From assembly GCA_964344485.1 (NCBI GenBank), contig CAYFNF010000006.1:1-64000 (forward strand): 64,000 bases of DNA. The letters are read 5' to 3'. The notes beneath the pieces are model-generated. The model made no database searches. It was given only the letters and a program-made list of their open reading frames with translations, and was not told the DNA's origin. Below, in pieces: positions 61,400 through 64,000 of this stretch (position 1 is the stretch's first letter; each line of letters starts with the position of its first letter). This stretch comes from CAYFNF01 sp964344485 (GTDB lineage Bacteria > Patescibacteriota > Patescibacteriia > UBA9570 > XYC2-FULL-38-9). A program made the translations under genes and the position numbers.

Positions 61400-62524
61400 A
61401 TGAACTCCACTCTTAAAGCATTTCACGGCGGATCATTCTGGAAACAGATCGGATATGCATATGAACGAATAGGAGCGCTCGGCAATGACGTTGTGAACGC
61501 TGATGTTCTTGATGCATGGTTCGATCCATCGCCCAAAGCTATCAAAGCAGTTCAAGAGCATCTCCCAACTCTGCTCTCTACCTCTCCTCCCACGCACGCA
61601 AACGGCCTGATAACAACCATTGCAGAAATTCGCGGCATTCCAGAAAAGAACATCATTGTTGGTGGAGGTTCGTCAGACATTATGTTTGCGCTATTTCCAA
61701 ATCTCCTGTCAAACGGTGATAAAACACTTATCCTCGATCCGATGTATGGAGAATATGAACATATCTTTACAACCGTCATCAACACTGACCTACATCGACA
61801 TCCATTACACAGCAAAACGAACTTCAGCGCTAATGTGAATGACCTAATCAGCGACATAAACACGATACAGCCCAACGTGGTAGTGATAGTAAATCCAAAC
61901 AGCCCAACTGGGCAGTATATCGACAAGAAAGATCTAATTACGATACTCGATCAGACGCCAGGCCAGACTATATTTGTCATTGATGAAGCATACATCGAAT
62001 ATATTGGCGTTCAACACTCACTTGAACAAGAAGTAAAAAAAAGGAAAAATCTTATAGTCCTGAAATCAATGTCTAAAGTATACGCGCTCAGCGGAGCTCG
62101 TGCTGCATACGCAGTATTGCCTGATAAATTGATATGTACAATCAATACACATATCCCGCCGTGGTCCATTAGCAACATCGGCCAGCTCGCAGCGATCGAA
62201 GCACTCAAGGATAAGGAGTACTACGGAATAAAGTATGCACAAACACATGAACTGCGTGAAGAGATGATGAATGCACTCCGGGACATTAGCGGTATCACTG
62301 TCTACCCATCACACACTTCATACTTCCTAATCGAACTGGTGGATCAAAAACTCAGCGCACAAAAAGTGATAGGTGCTCTTGAACAACAAGGAGTGTTCCT
62401 ACGAAACTGTGACTCCATGAGCGTACAATTCAAAGATAATGTTATTCGTATCGCGGTCAAGAATAAAGAAAAAAACGTTCGAATAATTAGGGAGATAAGA
62501 AAATATATGAGCGGTAAACAATAA
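61400..62524 (+). CDS. Class I/II aminotransferase, HisC/CobD-like
   Basis: The protein (374 residues from MNSTLKAFHGG) is a fold-type I PLP enzyme: GGGSSDIMF, NPNSPTGQYI with the phosphate and Asn pocket, DEAYIEY with the PLP-ring Asp, and LKSMSKVYALSGAR, where the first Ser-x-Ser-Lys Lys binds PLP. It resembles histidinol-phosphate aminotransferases, but no other His genes are present. A role in another amino-acid or amine pathway is possible. The start at 61400 gives a ~20-base leader; earlier starts overlap the promoter. Confidence 0.85.
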   Translation: MNSTLKAFHGGSFWKQIGYAYERIGALGNDVVNADVLDAWFDPSPKAIKAVQEHLPTLLSTSPPTHANGLITTIAEIRGIPEKNIIVGGGSSDIMFALFPNLLSNGDKTLILDPMYGEYEHIFTTVINTDLHRHPLHSKTNFSANVNDLISDINTIQPNVVVIVNPNSPTGQYIDKKDLITILDQTPGQTIFVIDEAYIEYIGVQHSLEQEVKKRKNLIVLKSMSKVYALSGARAAYAVLPDKLICTINTHIPPWSISNIGQLAAIEALKDKEYYGIKYAQTHELREEMMNALRDISGITVYPSHTSYFLIELVDQKLSAQKVIGALEQQGVFLRNCDSMSVQFKDNVIRIAVKNKEKNVRIIREIRKYMSGKQ

Positions 62525-62542
62525 CGGTCGCCGCTACCAGTA

Positions 62543-63766
62543 TTACTTTTCAAGTGGCTGTACTGCACGATCGCGCTCTTTCTTAGCTTGTTCCCACGTA
62601 ATACTTTTTGACTCTTCTATAAAATCATCAATGTTACTGAATATCTCATAGAAGTATTTTGATATATCCATTGCGTTATTCTCAAAATGTGGTGCGCACG
62701 GCCTGATCTCTATCCATGCATGTGTTGCGTATTTCTGTAAGAAGCCATCAATATCCTTCTTGTTATAGTATTCAAGAAAATCCTCAATCGTGAATGACGT
62801 ATCAAAATCGTAGTGCGGTTTGAACTCCCACCAAAACGCATTGAGTAAAAGCGGGACATCCTCTGCCTGCAATTCAACAGTTACAGGCTTTTCGTCTAGA
62901 TTCAATGCCTCACCTTTACCGGCTTTAATGAAATCGTGCATGCTGAGATTTTTATCAGGAAGAATGTACGGTACACCCTCCCGAATGACAAAAACGTTCT
63001 TGCTCTTCCAAATAAAGAAATAGTAATCAGTCAAGCTTTCAAACTCCTTTGGAGGAAACACTGTTCGTACCCCATAGTTGTACTTATCAGAATCCAGCTC
63101 TGGCGAGCTATGGTTCAGCCAATAGTAACGCGCAGACGGATAGAACTTGCTGTCCACAATTGCAGGAGCGGTACTGAATGTAGCAATAAACTCTCCGAGG
63201 TGTTTATACAGCGCATTAATTGTTGGAATGACTTTTTGCACTGGAATATCCAGTGACACCTGGTGCGAAGCAATACAACAGATACGAGTCATGTTCCGCT
63301 GTTTCTGAAAAATGCTATAGAGCTGATCATCAATTATTTCAAAACGCTCCTGGTGTGGCAGATTGAACAGTCCAGAGGCGATAGGCGTCACTTCTAACGG
63401 CCAGAAAATCAACCCTTTCTCACTGACAGCGGTGATAAAGCTGTCGATTATTGTAGCGTGCATATTTTCCAGCTTGCTTAAGGAGTCAACAGGTGGTGAG
63501 GCAAATTCAAACAGGCCGTATGACACATCGTACTTCATTACATATTGCCGTCCATCGAACTCCTTATACGCCTCTTGGGCTTCATTATTATGAGCCTTCC
63601 TGGAAATATCCCAGCCTTCTTTTTCTGCATAATACACAAACAGCTCCTGTGACTGCTCGCGATTTACTATACGCAGTGTATTCGGCTCAAGAACGAGGAA
63701 TTCCAATTCCGTGCCGATATTCAGCTTGGTCTTATCTATTTTTTTCTTGGTGCTACCAATATTCAT
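62543..63766 (-). CDS. GCS2-type glutamate-cysteine ligase family protein
   Basis: The 407-residue protein has the glutamate-cysteine ligase 2 outline: IGTELEFLVL near the start with the metal-binding Glu residues, a central HQVSLDIPVQ, KFYPSARYYW, and WIEIRPCAPH near the end. It probably makes a gamma-glutamyl bond, with substrate unknown. It converges with the aminotransferase gene, 18 bases apart. On the minus strand the ATG lies six bases after a TATACT box, so it is likely leaderless. Together with the aminotransferase it may modify amino acids. Confidence 0.82.
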   Translation of the reverse strand: MNIGSTKKKIDKTKLNIGTELEFLVLEPNTLRIVNREQSQELFVYYAEKEGWDISRKAHNNEAQEAYKEFDGRQYVMKYDVSYGLFEFASPPVDSLSKLENMHATIIDSFITAVSEKGLIFWPLEVTPIASGLFNLPHQERFEIIDDQLYSIFQKQRNMTRICCIASHQVSLDIPVQKVIPTINALYKHLGEFIATFSTAPAIVDSKFYPSARYYWLNHSSPELDSDKYNYGVRTVFPPKEFESLTDYYFFIWKSKNVFVIREGVPYILPDKNLSMHDFIKAGKGEALNLDEKPVTVELQAEDVPLLLNAFWWEFKPHYDFDTSFTIEDFLEYYNKKDIDGFLQKYATHAWIEIRPCAPHFENNAMDISKYFYEIFSNIDDFIEESKSITWEQAKKERDRAVQPLEK

Positions 63767-63902
63767 ATTATTAGTATAACCCTACGATTCCGGTAAAACA
63801 AGAAAAGGCAGCAACTGCTACCAGCTGGGCTTTTAACCGCTGCTAATGGTATACTTACATCTGAACACATAAATGCCTTTACTACATAACAATCATTATA
63901 CT

Positions 63903-64000
63903 ATGCGAATATCACTACTATTCATCACCATCATGTGTGTTGGCCTTGCGCTACCTGCACACGCAGCAGATAAGTATGAGAATTTAAGCAAATCAGAGAT
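63903..64000 (+). CDS. Secreted protein, truncated by the window end
   Basis: From the ATG at 63903 the frame encodes a signal peptide, MRISLLFITIM with ALPAHAA as the cleavage region, and about ten residues of the mature protein before the window ends. A TATACT lies directly before the ATG and another at 63850-63855; the second is the more plausible promoter element. A hairpin with AAAAGG and GGGCTTTT arms lies at about 63805-63835. The product cannot be named. Confidence 0.6.
   Translation, partial: MRISLLFITIMCVGLALPAHAADKYENLSKSE

Noticed and set aside
1..64000. CRISPR arrays, insertion sequences, integrase or phage genes
   Set aside because: No regularly spaced repeats, transposase-like proteins or phage structural genes were seen.

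Overview
The window looks like a chromosome segment from a Candidate Phyla Radiation (Patescibacteria) bacterium. The support is a compact fermentative gene set (enolase, phosphoglycerate kinase and mutase, ADP-forming acyl-CoA synthetase), divergent but complete translation genes (IleRS, ArgRS with an altered HIGH motif, smpB-tmRNA-infC-rpmI-rplT), a pyruvoyl-dependent arginine decarboxylase, a DUF3179 protein and an operon encoding very large proteins. The lineage is inferred from gene content only. Two runs of ten N (43991-44000 and 56741-56750) are scaffold gaps, and both fall inside genes.

Layout. 0.1-10.9 kb: lower glycolysis and acyl-CoA synthetase genes on the minus strand, a secreted glycosidase-like lipoprotein and a small Cys-rich protein. 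10.9-18.1 kb: a histidine kinase overlapping an arginine decarboxylase, a NodU-type carbamoyltransferase in an AT-rich stretch, and envelope proteins. 18.1-31 kb: GC-rich single-gene units alternating with ordinary genes (TrpR-like regulator, phosphohexomutase, uridine phosphorylase, GH63-like hydrolase). 31-45.8 kb: BtpA and sugar kinase, recO, ileS, pgeF, a glycosyltransferase, a ccdA-thioredoxin-DUF3179 redox group, two related membrane proteins, a TrmB-type regulator and argS. 46-48.7 kb: a structured RNA candidate, smpB, tmRNA, infC, rpmI and rplT. 48.7-60.1 kb: a three-gene giant-protein operon with a HELLH metalloprotease-like member. 60.3-64 kb: tRNA-Asp, a winged-helix regulator divergent from an aminotransferase, a GCS2-type ligase and a truncated secreted gene.

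The most striking feature is a set of about twelve GC-rich, mostly unfamiliar genes scattered through the moderate-GC background (7.3, 13.7, 18.2, 18.7, 19.1, 20.7, 23.0-23.7, 24.9, 27.1, 28.7, 30.0 and 41.2-42.2 kb, plus a probable tail at 1-60). Each is a stand-alone unit: usually a TTGACA-type promoter, often a hairpin at or just after the predicted transcription start, a strong AGGAGG-like ribosome-binding site, a GC-rich reading frame, and a 3' hairpin with a run of seven or eight T. Ordinary genes nearby usually lack a Shine-Dalgarno sequence, and several place the ATG six to eight bases after the -10 box, as expected for leaderless mRNAs. The window therefore appears to use two gene-expression grammars. 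Recognisable products of the GC-rich units are sugar- or phosphate-related: two paralogous phosphoribosyltransferase-like proteins, three HAD-type proteins, a GT-A glycosyltransferase resembling glucosyl-3-phosphoglycerate synthases, and a GNAT-like protein. The rest are small Cys-rich or unknown proteins.
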